Shown piece after piece: positions 21,126 through 33,008 of a DNA stretch of 64,000 nt. Every line of letters begins with the position of its first letter. Positions within the stretch are counted from its first letter, which is position 1. The stretch is from Athripsodes cinereus (Eukaryota; Arthropoda; Insecta; Trichoptera; Leptoceridae). The stretch covers positions 5,952,001 to 6,016,000 of the forward strand of contig OX388310.1 in assembly GCA_947579605.1 (NCBI GenBank), in the 5' to 3' direction. The translations under genes were made by a program, and so were the position numbers. The notes under the pieces were generated by a model, which was not told the DNA's origin, did not search any database, and saw nothing but the letters and a program-made list of their open reading frames with translations.

Positions 21126-21977
21126 TTTATTATTATTATAAAAACATCACCCTGCACTGAGACCATCACAGCTTTTGGCCAATACGGTCTCAGCAGGAAA
21201 AATGAAAAAAAAACTTAGAAATGCCAAGTCAAAAAAAAGGTATCATCAAAAAGAAACAGAATCAAAGGAGAATCTCTATCCTGGCGATAAATTTATTGTA
21301 TTCTAATTATTATTAAACAATTTTATAGCCTTTCCGACAGAAGAGTTTGGTATTATGTTTGTTCTACTACCATATGTTATATTTATGCACCATACGTGAT
21401 GTTTCAGTATTTAAGATAAATAATATTGCTTGCTTTCTTACTCAAGTACTTTACAAATGCTTTCATAATAAAATTAGCAACGGTGAATAATGAAATAGTG
21501 GAATATACTCGTATTATATAGACGAATAACTAAATCTATCTCAAGTTACCTATCTTAATTCTATTTACAGAAGTTACAAAAGGGATCTCAGAAACTCAGA
21601 AAGGATTTCTACATCCATAGGTATCTTAACATTCACCTCTTATGGAAACCAGCGGCGGTTCCTCTTTATGAACATTAATGCAGCGTACTCACTTTATAAT
21701 TTTGATAAGAAAAAATATTTTTTATCTTGTTCTTCTAAATTATGTAGGTTACTATATAGATTATTTTAAACAAAACAGTGTCAATCGATGTCATGAGTTA
21801 CATAAAAAAACAGTATTCTGCATACTTTTTAATGTATTTGCATTCTGACCCTATAAATTCAATGTCAAATTTCTCAACCAATTAGCTGCATCGGTAGTCA
21901 CTTCATTTATGTAGGTACTTTTAATCAAACTCAAAGCCATACGAAAGATATTCTATTAATTTTTCCTTTTAGTCTAC
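21126..21977. other. Mostly unrecognised; small hairpin at 21153-21197
   Basis: CTGAGACC and GGTCTCAG form a perfect 8-bp inverted repeat at 21157-21193, extended by CCTGC/GCAGG. The rest is AT-rich without homology, apart from a weak repeat near 21650 shared with 3210. Confidence 0.4.
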
Positions 21978-22300
21978 AAGGCTATAAACAAAATGGCACC
22001 AACGTACCTCACAGAGCTTATTCCACTTGACTTGACCATTGAAAGACCTCTGCGCTCTTCGAAACTGGTTGTAAATAGACTTACTGAGCCCAATAGAGCC
22101 GGTAAATCTAACTTCTATGAGAGGGCTTTTGGTGTTGTTGGGCCGGTTACGTAGAATCGCCTACTGGTGCCATTAAGAGACAATCAGACTGCCACCAGCT
22201 TCAGAAGCAAATTGAAAACTGCACTCTTCACCGGCAGCTTTGAGATGGTCTAGGGTCTGTTAAACGGCGTCAAAACAAAATCATCCAGAATCATCATCAT
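21978..22300 (+). pseudogene. LINE-G C-terminus and 3' end
   Basis: A 92-codon frame (21978-22253) reads KAINKMAPTYLTELIP, RPLRSSKLVVNRL, SNFYERAFGVVGPVT, an in-frame TAG at 22152, then NRLLVPLRDNQTATSFRSKL and KTALFTGSFEMV. This is the C-terminal tail downstream of RT in CR1/Jockey-like LINEs (the motif of residues leading to a FRSKLKTALF-type helix). The 3' UTR GTTAAACGGCGTCAAAA ends in an ATC-rich tail. A minus-strand relative is at 60926-61142. The RT domain itself is missing. Confidence 0.75.
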
Positions 22301-22480
22301 CATCATCTTCTGGTGTGAGCCGCATTCACATTCGGGTCTGGAAGACAAACCCATTGATGCTTATGGCCAATAGATCTCTCATGCCCAGTTTGTTTTATTA
22401 GTTCGGACCATTGTTTGCGTTGCAAATTGACTTCCGGTATTCGTTCAAAGGGATCGGTACCAGGATGTGCATTCATCATC
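22285..22480 (-). pseudogene. LINE C-terminal scrap with GAT-rich tail
   Basis: On the minus strand a frame reads about HPGTDPFERIPEV, QRKQWSELIKQTG, then HQWVCLPDPNVN, followed by GAAGATGATGATGATGATG. The RKQWSELI phrase looks like the RxxW box at the C-terminus of RTE-like elements. It shares the ATC/GAT run with the end of LINE-G, so the two elements meet at their tails. Confidence 0.45.
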
Positions 22481-23034
22481 ATAAATTTCTATAATTTCTC
22501 CCTCTATTCAACCTATCAACCGCCTCTCCATTGAAAACTTACGTTCCGGTTCACAGCATAATGGATTCATAATATTAAGTATACAAGTTTTGTTGATAAT
22601 ATTACAAGTAGTAGATATGTGTTTTGTTTAACGCTGAGAATGTTCAAAACAAATTGAGTGACGCAGGTGGTAGTTAAGAAAGTTGCGAGAGATGTTAGGA
22701 ATATATGTTTAAAGACACATGTCCATAGCATTATTTCTACTAACTTAACACCTGGTTTAGGTCAGGAAATATATACTTCAAATCTACAAAAAATCATTAA
22801 CATACATCAAAATCGCTATTAAAACATGTAAATACTACATTAACAATAGTCTACTGAATTTTCTATGGTTGCATTTGTGACATTCATAATTATATACAGT
22901 TTTAATGTAGGTACGCAAATCTCTCTTTCATCAAGTGTTTCTGAGAATTAATTACGCTTTCGCTTGAACTCTGTCGATTTTTAATTTATACCCGAATTCG
23001 CATTTCCCAAGATCGTAGTTGCAGGCCAACAATA
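22481..23034. other. No feature recognised
   Basis: No homology noted. Confidence 0.45.
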
Positions 23035-23139
23035 TCCATTTCAGTGGTGAAACTGGCATAAATATCTTATTCTTTATTGGAATGGAAACGAGGATTTGCC
23101 TGTTTTTTTCATGCAGTTAGTCATATGACTACTCCACAC
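23035..23139 (+). mobile_element. SINE-1 degraded copy
   Basis: TTTCAGTGGTGAAACTGG, GAAACGAGGATTTGCCTG, TTCATGCAGTTAGTCATATG and ACTACTCCACACATGG follow the family order (block middle, GAGGACAG-like, GCTGGTCTGCTGG-like, CCCCAC-like). Its 3' end runs into the palindromic array. Confidence 0.6.
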
Positions 23140-23274
23140 ATGGTAGATGCTGTGATAATTTTATCACGGCACCTACCATTTGTGATGGTAGATGACATGG
23201 TAGATGCCGTGATAATTTTATCAAGACATCTACCATACCGGCTACCAACCATGACATGGTAGATGCCGTGATAA
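23140..23274. repeat. Palindromic 19-mer array from a SINE-1 end
   Basis: The module ATGGTAGATGCCGTGATAA occurs directly at 23140-23158, 23197-23215 and 23256-23274 and in inverse at 23161-23179 and 23218-23236, with a few substitutions. The first two direct/inverse pairs form hairpins of 19-bp arms around 2-bp loops. The module resembles the SINE-1 terminus (GGGATATGCCGTGATGGTA), so it probably grew from that end by template switching. The 61-codon frame across it is a by-product. Confidence 0.8.
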
Positions 23275-24071
23275 AATTATATCATATATTTATATAGAAT
23301 TATGTTATTGTTTGACAGATGAAAAAGATGGGAGAAATTATTTAAAACTGTCAACACGGTGATATGAATATTTTTAGTATGATTTTATACAAAAGTTTTG
23401 TGATGAAGCTAGAGAACATAATTTTTATTTTTAGCAGTAAGTTGCAATATTTTTACACAAATACATATTGCAAACATTTGATTTAAAACAGACGCTTAGC
23501 TATGCTGTCATACTATTTATTAATAATATAAACATATGACTTGAAAAATTCAAAATTTTGTTAAGATAGCAATACAAAATACTTATACAAAATATCGCTA
23601 TTGTGATTCACACAGAATTTGTGATATTATATCACATAATCTGTCTTTCAAATAGCATTTTATGAGTTGTTTTTAACGGATGTAGGGAAGTTGTTATTCC
23701 GGAAAGCTCAGGATTGCTAAGTTTGCGTTTTGATGATTGTCAACGTTGCATCGGAGGGACCAAACAGGGCACACAAAATAAGATGAATATATTTTTTTTA
23801 AATATGCTTATAATAAAAAATTAAAGAACTTTGATTCTTTAGAGAAAATATTCCTTTCATATCTTCTTTTCCATAACATTAATAATTGTGCTCTTATTGT
23901 TATCATATGAACAATGAGGGTTTATAATAGAATATTGGACGAGAATCTGGTGGCCGAAATATAAATTATTGATAAATTGTCACTAAAAATTTTTAAAACA
24001 TGGTATCTCGTTTATCATGAGACTACAGGATTCTGCGGAGTTTATTGACACTCATCCTCTATAATATGTGT
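23275..24071. other. No feature recognised
   Basis: AT-rich. No homology noted. Confidence 0.45.
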
Positions 24072-24921
24072 AGAGGGCTCTACACCCCTTCTTTGTGATT
24101 TCATGCAAACGAATTAGCAAAATTACAACCATTTTATTTTTTAAATATTTTAAATTCTGGATCACATGTATATTATTTTTTATATTAATATAATATTTTG
24201 AACATTTAGAAATATGATTTTATCATTTTAGTTTAATTTTGCTGCGAGGAATATAGTGAAAATAATTTTTGAAGATTACCGTCGCAAAGATGATACGTTG
24301 AGTGGTGCTATTTTAAATAAATTATCCTTAATAATACAAGAATGTTAATAAAAATTTAAAACCAAGATTAATCTTAAAATATCATGAATTTTATAATACA
24401 CCTTGAGTTATTTATTTACAACCCTTGGATTTTCTTAATTATTATGACAAACTGCATACACATCAAAAATAAATTTCATTATCAAAAAATTATAGAAATT
24501 GTTTATAATTCAACCATTTTTTTTATTTTTATAATAAAATGGTATGTTGTTTACCATGCATACTACATATATAACGTTATTATGTGCAATAATCAAGAAT
24601 ATAGCGAGTTTCACAAATTTTCAGATTCAGAAGGCCCACGGCGTGCCTAGTAGCCGGACGTGAGACCGCACTCGCTCTGTTTTTGAATAAGGAAATAAAT
24701 AAATTCAATTTATAGAATAAATACAACTTAAATTTTATTTATATGTGATAACATACTATTTTTTTATACCCATGAATATTTTTGCATATAAATTTTTGTC
24801 TTATATTTATTAATAAAGCTATTTCATTAATTATTTGAATAATTTTCTCTGCGCCTACTAAAAATTGTTGCCTGAAACCACTAGAGCTAAATCTAATTTG
24901 TACCTTAGGTAAGAACGGCTG
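24072..24921 (+). repeat. 850-bp dispersed repeat, copy 2
   Basis: Same-orientation copy of 1081-1935 with the same start (AGAGGGCTC) and end (AAGAACGGCTG). The patch at about 24633-24673 differs strongly from copy 1 while both sides match. The 88-codon frame inside is not conserved in copy 1, which argues against coding. Confidence 0.85.
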
Positions 24922-27186
24922 TTAACGTTCATTAATTATGAAATCAGACATTTCGATTGGACAACCACGTTGACTCGTTGAAAATGTAAAATCGTGCAAA
25001 ATCGAGTCGAAAAAAGTGAGATAGACATCCCAATGCTTATAAATCGGCTCTTAACTAGTTTGAGTGATTATTTGCGGTGTTCCAGGACAACTTTCATCAA
25101 TTTCACCCTTAAAACTATTACGAAATAAAATCTACTAATCATGAAAAGTTTAGAAGCAACCATTTTAAAGATCTCCTACTTCAGATCTCGAATGAGTCAT
25201 TTTTTTTAGTTCTAATGGCGCCGAAAAAATTAATTCCATTATGAATAAGACATCTTGTCTGCAGAACCAAATTTACACATTTTAAGTACAGAAGAACAAA
25301 ATCTAATTTGAAAAAGATTTAGCTGTGTGGACGCTGATTATCGAAAATTATGTTTTTTGTCTCTGTGTTGTGCCCAAATCCAGGTAATCAAACATAAAAG
25401 TTTGAACATTCTTAACAATTTTTTTTAATTCTTTTATTATTACTATTATTTTTTTTTTTATTAATTCATAAATTTCATACGAAACTATATACCTAATAGA
25501 AAGTTCCTTCATCTTTGCTTTATAATACTCGTGTTATTCACCCAATCACCACAATATACCATGACGTGAGGTCAACTCAGTCCCTGCAATTTATTATTCA
25601 TTATTTTATTCACTCATCCCTTAGATCTTTCAACTGTTGTAACTTCTATTTTAAGCTCATTTTGAAAAGTTAATACTGGATACACACAAAAATATTCTAT
25701 TCTTAGTACTCGGTCTATTCATGTAATCCATAATTTATTAACTTCAAATAACGGTATGACGTTAGTATAATATGTAGTACATACAGCCATGCACGTAATA
25801 CAGGTACAAAAAGCTTAGGTACATAAATAAACTTTACCTAAATATTTATGCATGTTTGTAACTTTGTATAATAATGATAGTTGTCGTTGATATTTGGTTC
25901 CGTTTCACAGTATTTAGATCATCTCAATGATACCGCTTAACATTAAAGAGGGACCCACCTCACACCCGGATATCTATGGAGTCGTTAACTCCTTCTTATC
26001 CGTAGGTAAACAGTACAATCTCCAATTTGCTCCTTAAGTGGTTATCGGTTTATTTTTCCTTGGTGCAGCTGGTAGTCAGTTCTATAAGACAAATCCGACG
26101 GCAATATAATATATTTATTTATTTATTCGTTCTTTACTGTATATTGATTAAGTACATTCAATTTCATAGGAGGTATACATTCGAATTAAATATAAACAAT
26201 ATACAGAGGGAGAGTTTGTCGCAAAGATGCGATCTCTTCTAACTAACCTAAAAGTTATATTCCAATAAAGTTATAAGTTAATGCTTCAATAACAATATAT
26301 GTAATAACCATATATCAAAGTGAAAAAGCTTAAATCAGAAAAAAATAAGTAAGCATGTCCGAAGTATTGGACACATTTTCCCCCAAAGTTCACACCAGAA
26401 ACATATATGCCAATTTTTAAATTGATTTCTTACTTACTTATCTTTCTATTTTTTTTCTAATAGATGGCTTCACATATTGCTAAGGGTTTAAAAAGCTAGT
26501 AAATACATATAATATACCTATATTTGAATTAACCACTTTTAAAATGATTCAATGTTGTTTTATTTTTACTGTACTGTGTGGGTAGTCAACTGAGACTAAA
26601 CGTATTGAGAGTTATTTTAAAACAGTTAATAATAATGAAGAGCTTTTACTTAACGATAGTCATAATTATAGGTTTATAATAAACATAAATAAATTTTAAC
26701 CACCGAACACCCTCATGAATCTCCCTCTAGGTACTGAGACAGAAATACATCTGATTATTTTATTATGAGTAGAGACATGAATTTTAACCCGATTATATTG
26801 GCGAATTTCGCACTTTTTTCACAAATAACTCGAATTTTCACATTTTAGAATTTAACACCAAAATTTGACCCTTGACCACATTTTCGCAAAAAATAATAAG
26901 GTATTTTTTTATCAAAAAAATAATTGTATTACTTCTATTGTATTAACTAAATAAACTAAACGTTTTTTTTTAAATTAAACCCAATAATCAAGGATTTAGG
27001 ATGACATTGTTCCATTTGTTTGTTATATTTCAAACAATTTTGATTGTTCGTTATAATATCTTTAAATTATTTAAGCATATTATCATTTCTAGTGCATATA
27101 GAACTAAACTTGTCATTTTAAATCTTGTGTTGATTTCTCTTAATTTACATTTCTTTGTATAAAACAAACATACATTTCTTAGAAAT
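24922..27186. other. Long stretch without recognised features
   Basis: AT-rich. A weak Tc1-end-like phrase (GAAGTATTGGACACATTTTC) is near 26361 but has no partner. No coding homology. Confidence 0.4.
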
Positions 27187-27305
27187 GACACTATTTTACT
27201 AGAAAAAATAACGCTGATTTCTTGAAAATTATACCATTATTCTAAAAAAAATAACACAGATTTTCCAAAACAATAACACAAATTTTCCAAAAAAAAAATA
27301 ACTTC
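27187..27305. repeat. Degenerate short tandem repeat
   Basis: Four loosely related units built on AAAAAATAACRCWGATTT / TTCCAAAA. AT-rich and irregular. Confidence 0.5.
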
Positions 27306-27917
27306 GAAGAATCAAGGTCTCTAATAATGAGTATAATAATTATAATTATACACGACCAGTGTATTCTGATTTCACATTGTCAGTATATCTGACTTCATCA
27401 GTGTGTCTGACTTCTACCTATGGGCATATGTTAAATATGTTGTTTCTAAGTTTTTTCACCCAACAACCAAGTCTAGATGCAACTTCTATAATAACATTAT
27501 TATTAAACATACATATTACTTCGTTTAAAATACAGAACGTCTACTACAGGTCAAATGTGTATGTTTTACAAATACTTGGTGAGGTTAAAAACTCAAAAGT
27601 TTGTTCTCTTTACCAAAGTTCTGAGACGTACATACATATGTACATCTTCGTCAAGCAAACAATATTTCAGTTGAACAAGTTTGTAACTGGATATAATATG
27701 CCTTATAATATATTTTGTGCCAACATTTAAAATACCTATCTACATCATACGGAGTTTATTTAGGTATAATGATTTGTTGTCGTTTGCCAATGATCGGTTG
27801 AAAGTTTGCTGTAAACTAATTATTTGATGTATGTGAGGATGAGTAATTTATATGCCAATTTAACAACTTATTAATAATTCAATTATATTTTTAATAAATA
27901 GTTGCATTTGGGATATA
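27306..27917. other. Unassigned; 123-codon frame at 27359-27730
   Basis: The frame has no recognisable domain or signal and no homology that I know. Low-complexity AT-rich coding potential, most likely chance. Confidence 0.35.
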
Positions 27918-28085
27918 ATTGGTCTCCCACTCTTTTTTGTAAGTTTTTGAGTGACTTGTAAAAGGCAGGTGTTCGAAAAATGTTTTACATCTTACAAATT
28001 CAGCGATGAGTTTTGCCACTCATGACTGGTTTGTTGGCTGCCGCACTTAATGTGCAGTATAATTGTGATGGTGTAATAGTAGCAG
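27918..28085 (+). mobile_element. SINE-1 copy
   Basis: ATTGGTCTCCCACTCTTTTT, TTTGAGTGACTTGTAAAAGG, CAGGTGTTCG, TTCAGCGATGAGTTTTGCCA and GTTGGCTGCCGCAC, then AATTGTGATGGTG. It carries most of the consensus with an internal deletion of the GAGGACAG part. An imperfect AGTAGCAGTAATAAT tail follows. Confidence 0.8.
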
Positions 28086-29122
28086 TAATAATATTTTTTA
28101 TTGATAATATATAATACTTCTATAATTAACTCTACATAATAAAGTAACCTGATTTCGACTTATAAAGTCATTGCTAATACTCTTGCAACTTTGCAAGTCA
28201 CTATTTTTTGAAGAAACAGTAAAATTTAAACTATTTGTGTTTAATTCCACAAATTAAAATAAAGTTTTATAAAATAAACGTCAATTCATCCAACGAATAC
28301 AAGATTATTTGGAAAGACTACCATATTTTTCCATTTACGACAATGTACGCAAAAACGATTGATTTGGACCATTTTTAATCGATGAATTTAAATAGCAACG
28401 TCTTTATAGACTATTTTGCAAGAAGAGTCTCAAACATTTCTGCGTAACAAGTGCCTTTTTATATGATTTCATCTCTCAAGAAGACTGCGTGAATGAAAAC
28501 ACTAAAGAAACATGTAGATAATGAAGCTACGAGATATTCAGGATGTACTTCAACCATAGCTCATGAAATTAATGAGCCCTCAAGAGGGTGAAAGTGAAAA
28601 TAATAATATTACCTAGTCAAAAATATAAAGAAATAAATAAATTAGCAGTGAATGAAAACAAAATTAATTACGTCACACACGCTTTCATAAAATAAAAAAG
28701 TCTGTAAAGTAGTAGTTGTAGAAGTGGTAGTACATTTATCATACTGAGACCAAATCCAATTAAATAACATGGCACTATAAAAAGGCTGATTTTCCTGTGA
28801 AATACTGTGTTATTATCCTTTATCTCAGAGGCTTACAACAATTTATTCCTGATATTCGTTAACATAATTAGGTATATTCTTAGTATTTCATAGTTTCAAT
28901 TTCCCTTCAAAGATTTTTTCTTATGTTATTGTAATTACAAAAGTAATTCACACGCTATTTTTGTCACTTGTACCTAGATCTGAGGGCCAAAGTTAATTTT
29001 CATAATATTTTCTTTGTATATATGATGGCATCAATATTATATATGTTTTTTGTTACTTTTTGTGTATTGGATGAATCAAAAACTGAAACCTATAAAAAGG
29101 CACTTTTTATTTTATTGTTATA
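28086..29122. other. No feature recognised
   Basis: AT-rich. No homology noted. Confidence 0.45.
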
Positions 29123-29156
29123 AACAATATTCGTCTTCTAAGAGACGAATATTGTT
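29123..29156. repeat. Perfect 14-bp hairpin
   Basis: AACAATATTCGTCT and AGACGAATATTGTT are exact reverse complements around a 6-base loop. A direct repeat of TGTTTCAATAATATTT follows at once, and the phrase ACTAAATGTTTCAATAAT recurs near 30249. Confidence 0.7.
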
Positions 29157-29463
29157 GTTTCAATAATATTTACTAAATGTTTCAATAATATTTTTTAGAA
29201 GTTAAAGTTTTAGTTAATTTTAAATTCTAATTGGTGATTGATAATGATATTTCATTCAATATAAGAATCGATAAGGTATACCGTTATATTTTTTACAAGG
29301 CATTTTCATTTGCATCTCAAATATTGTTCTATATAAAAGACCAGAAGGTAATGCCTCCCAGAAAGATCCCAAAAATTGATACATGATAGAGGGACAGCTG
29401 AGCATCCACATTGAAAGAGGACCTCCGCTTATAAACATACTTTAGGATCTTATATAAGATAAT

Positions 29464-29901
29464 CCTTCTATATGGCTGCGAGTTTTGGCACTTAACCAAG
29501 GCTCAAGAGCGGAAGATACTAAGCTTTGAAAACATGTGTCTTAGAAGGATTTTGGATGTCAGATGGTATGAACATGTTACAAATGATGCTGTGCGCCGGC
29601 GCACCCAGCAGAGACCTGTAATCTCCGTAATACAAGAGAGACGATGGTCCTGGCTGGGACATGTTTTGAGAATGCCCAATGATAGTTGGCCAAAAAGAGC
29701 ACTGTTCTTCCGTCCGCAGGGGTTCCGTAGGCCCGGGCGTCCCTCTTTCACAATACACCGTTCCTATGACAACGATATCAGAGCGCAAGTAATGTCGTGG
29801 GAAGAGGTGACGCAATTGGCACAGAGACGCTCTGAATGGAGGAGGCTGGTTTCTGCCCTGTGCTCCCGAGAGGAGCGTTTAGAGCGATGATGATGATGAT
29901 G
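29464..29901 (+). pseudogene. RTE-B copy 2, C-terminal piece
   Basis: Starts inside the codons for LLYGCE and runs to the stop and GATGAT tail, nearly identical to 6301-6731 (I count only a handful of differences, one of them in the stop region). The frame 29534-29890 covers CLRRILDVRWYEH, RRWSWLGHVLRMP and GFRRPGRPSF without a stop. It is flanked by ATAAGATAAT at 29454-29463 and 29902-29911, a 10-bp target duplication. This confirms an independent retroposition event, not a genomic duplication. No inversion in this copy. Confidence 0.9.
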
Positions 29902-30039
29902 ATAAGATAATGATGAAGACGATTTAATTGGACTAATAAACTCGTATTATTCAAAACTCTTTTATTTAAATCATTAAATAATGTAAAATTTATTTAAATC
30001 ATTAATTTAAAAGAAAAATGTCATTTTATTCTATTTATA

Positions 30040-30240
30040 TTTATACCCTCACACCGTATTCCAAGTGGACTAGGAAGAGAGAGCAAAACTCCATAACTAT
30101 CTTTCTTTCTTTATATACCTACTTCTTTCGCTTTCTCCCCATGCATTAAATTTCTCCTAAATGTACGCCAAAATCTCTTACTCAACGTGTGACCATCCTT
30201 GATAATATTTTACCCACGCGATCAAGCCACGATTTGATTT
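30040..30240 (-). pseudogene. LINE-A 3' end, degraded
   Basis: Complement of CCCTCACACCGTATTCCAAG (30047) and onward matches the LINE-A 3' end and last codons at 35205-35400, including the block encoding the CMRNC region and the AACGTGTGACCATCCTTGA segment. Many substitutions and stops. Confidence 0.75.
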
Positions 30241-30800
30241 TATTATCGTACTAAATGTTTCAATAATAGATAATTATTCTATTATCTTAATGTTCCATTA
30301 AAATACTTAAGACAAACTCAAACAAGATAATGCAAATACGACCACGATTATCAAGACATTTTCAATCAAGTATTATTTTAGTGAAGAATAGGAAGGAAAA
30401 GGTATGTTTGTTGGAGACCACTGCTTTAACTCATTCTACAGAGGAAAACAAGTCTCGAAGTAGTATCATTTTGTTGGCGTAGTTCCAAGACGATATGGCC
30501 TTATATAAAGATGAATCAACCGCATTATCTGCAGTCTTTTTCTTAAGTTATGAACGTATTGCATCAACTCGGCGGTGTTCCGAGCCAAAGAAAATCCTTT
30601 TATATTGATTACTTTCACAAAGTCAAAATATTCTTTCATCTATATTTTATGTCACTTTTTTGTTGAGCATATTATCTCCACCAGCACTTTACTGGTTTAC
30701 GTCTCAATAGGGTCATAATTTATTTTAATGCCGAATAAGAAGACGAGCGGTCATACTCATAAAAACAATGCAGATTTAAATTTGACTTACTAGCCATGAT
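30241..30800. other. No feature recognised
   Basis: No homology noted. Confidence 0.4.
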
Positions 30801-31012
30801 TGGAACAAGCTTCCTCTGTGTCTGCAAGAGGAGGTGAATGGAGAGAGTTTTAAAAGAGGACTGAAGACACACCTTTTTGCTGGGAGTTTCGGGTGATGGA
30901 TACGATATACGGTGCCCTTGAGGTCATGTTATGAGTAAACAGCGCCTTACAAATTGTCCATATATACTTATATGATTAATAATATGAGAATAAAGTTACT
31001 CTTGTTCAAATC
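30801..31012 (+). pseudogene. CR1-like LINE C-terminus and 3' end
   Basis: Frame 30801-30896 reads WNKLPLCLQEEVNGESFKRG then LKTHLFAGSFG and stop, the extreme C-terminus typical of CR1/Jockey-like LINEs. The 3' UTR block GATGGATACGATATACGG, CCTTGAGGTCATGTTATGAG, CGCCTTACAAATTGTCC recurs at 49205-49310. Confidence 0.7.
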
Positions 31013-31087
31013 AAAACATTACTCATAAAATATTAATTATTCAGTGGTGCTCCATTCAACATTATGTAAAAAAAATCGTCAATACAA

Positions 31088-31145
31088 ATTTGCAGGCATT
31101 TGGTCTGCTCGCAAACCCAATTGTGGAGTAAGCCGTGACGGTTTT
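31088..31145 (+). mobile_element. SINE-1 3' fragment
   Basis: TTTGCAGGCATTTGGTCTGC, AAACCCAATTGTGG, AGTAAGCCGTGACGG. Short and diverged. Confidence 0.6.
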
Positions 31146-32705
31146 GAGAGAAAGTGAGAAGAAGATTAATTTTATTTCATGTCATTTATTGAAATGACGT
31201 TTACCTACATATTTTGTAGTAATTTACGTAGTAAATTATTTAATTACGAATTCATTGTCAAACAACATTTTCAAAAGTGTTTGAACTTCGTTACCCTATT
31301 TTGTAAATTATCTCGAAAAAACAACAACTTTAACAGTTTCCGTTTCCTTGAATAAATCATAAGCGATTTTTTTTTATATTTTCCGAATGACAGCTTTGGT
31401 TCTGTGGACAAAATGCGCCAAAAACGATTGACATTGGGGAAAAGTTTTATTCAGAGTTTATTTTAATAACACTAACCCCTGTTTATTTGTTTATACATTA
31501 GCCAGTCATAACAGTTGGAATGGCAGTTGTTCCATGTTAAATATTTAAATAATATATTCAAACATTTCATATTTCAACGCGCGTTCATTTTTACTTAAGA
31601 AACGTATTCTCATCATAAAATTGTGGTAAAATCTATTATTTGTTGGAAATGAAGCAACTTATTTATCAAACGAAAGATTTAATATATTATTATTATTATC
31701 TCTTTTCTCGCGTTTTCAACTTATTTTATTAGTGACGTTAAATTTGTTTCGAAAGACAGACTCGATTGGATAGTGTTCCCTTCACTTATTTCATTAGTAT
31801 CCGCGGCAAATAGATTGAATTTTTCAACAACTTTCCAACGTTGATTTTTTCTTAGAATTTGTCAAGTTTTATTAAACGTAAATTGTAAATTTATTATAAT
31901 CTATTTCTTTCTATACCATCAGGATAAATCCCAACGGACTAACTTTTAAGAAACTTATATTTTTTAAACTATTCAAGCACTACATCCGTTGTGATTTTTT
32001 TTCTTTTGTGCGTATTGTTATAATATGACGTGTTTTAACAATAGATAGCGTCACAAACTTTTAGCTTACTATGAAAGGTGCATTAGGTTGGGTTTATAAC
32101 AAAAACTGAGATACATCTTTGTATCTATATATCGACATATTCTTTGCCTGGAAGTTCACGTAACGGGGAAGATGTTAAAATGAATACTTGTCTTTAACAG
32201 GACACTTCGAAATTTACAGAAAACAAAATCCTTGAGAGTTTATTATTAATAATGACATAACAATTTGTTTTGTTAGAATGACTAAACAAACGCAATTCTA
32301 AGTAAATTATACTTTGATATTGTAAAGTGCCGACAATCATTATCGTTATGTCATTCAAGGGCGTAACCAAAATGTTTTAAAGGGAAGGGGGTATCAGCCT
32401 AGATAAATTAGATTGTTCCAACTAAGCACCGTAAACTTGTTTTACACTTTTTTTAGCTTTAATCCATAGAAAGCCTCAAAATATTTGCGGATAGCATTGT
32501 CTGAATTGTGAAAAAAAAACGGTTTGTGCTGCTGAAACGAAAAATAGAAAAGTTTAGAAAAGGTCTCTATCTAGCAGTGGCTAACAATAAAGGACTATTT
32601 AATTAAATTGGAATGTCACGTTGTTTTAAAGACCATCCACTTTCACAATTTGGAATAGGAATTCAAATATTATTAAAACCCAATTTTTCTGGGATCATTT
32701 TTGAC
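31146..32705. other. Long stretch, nothing firm
   Basis: A possible SINE-1 scrap (TTGTCTTTAACAGGACACTT) lies near 32190. Otherwise AT-rich and unrecognised. Confidence 0.4.
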
Positions 32706-32853
32706 CTCTTCTTCTTCTTCTTCCAAGTCGGTCCCTCAATGCTAAGGATGGTGATCACCATGTGCCCTGTCCTCCGCCTGCCTAAACGCCTCATGCACTG
32801 TACCCCCTGCAGCATTTTTCACATGATCCGACCATCTTGATGGTATTCGGCCC
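32706..32853 (-). pseudogene. LINE C-terminus with GAA tail
   Basis: On the minus strand the frame reads GRIPSRWSDHVKNAAGG, then VHEAFRQAEDRAH, and ends in a GAAGAAGAAGAAG tail at 32706-32723. The GRxPxRWxD...DRxxW order is the usual C-terminus of RTE-like LINEs, with the final W lost here. Heavily 5' truncated. Confidence 0.65.
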
Positions 32854-32952
32854 CTGCTTTTTCATTTTTTACCTCACAGCTTGTCAAATGAATATTATGA
32901 TATTTCCATGATGTCGTTTTATCTAGTCGATATTTGATCTGCCCTCTGGAAA

Positions 32953-33008
32953 AAAGCAGTCTTCTCCCTTTAATCTTCATTCGAGGTTAAAGGGAGGTCT
33001 GCTTTGCC
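32953..33008. repeat. Imperfect 20-bp hairpin
   Basis: AGCAGTCTTCTCCCTTTAAT pairs imperfectly with ATTCGAGGTTAAAGGGAGG-TCTGCT. The stem of about 20 bp has one bulge and two mismatches around a loop of about 10 bases. The size is close to a short miRNA-type precursor but a repeat end is as likely. Confidence 0.5.

Noticed and set aside
27359..27730. 123-codon open frame
   Set aside because: No recognisable domain, no conserved neighbour and AT-driven composition. Length is within chance for so large a window.
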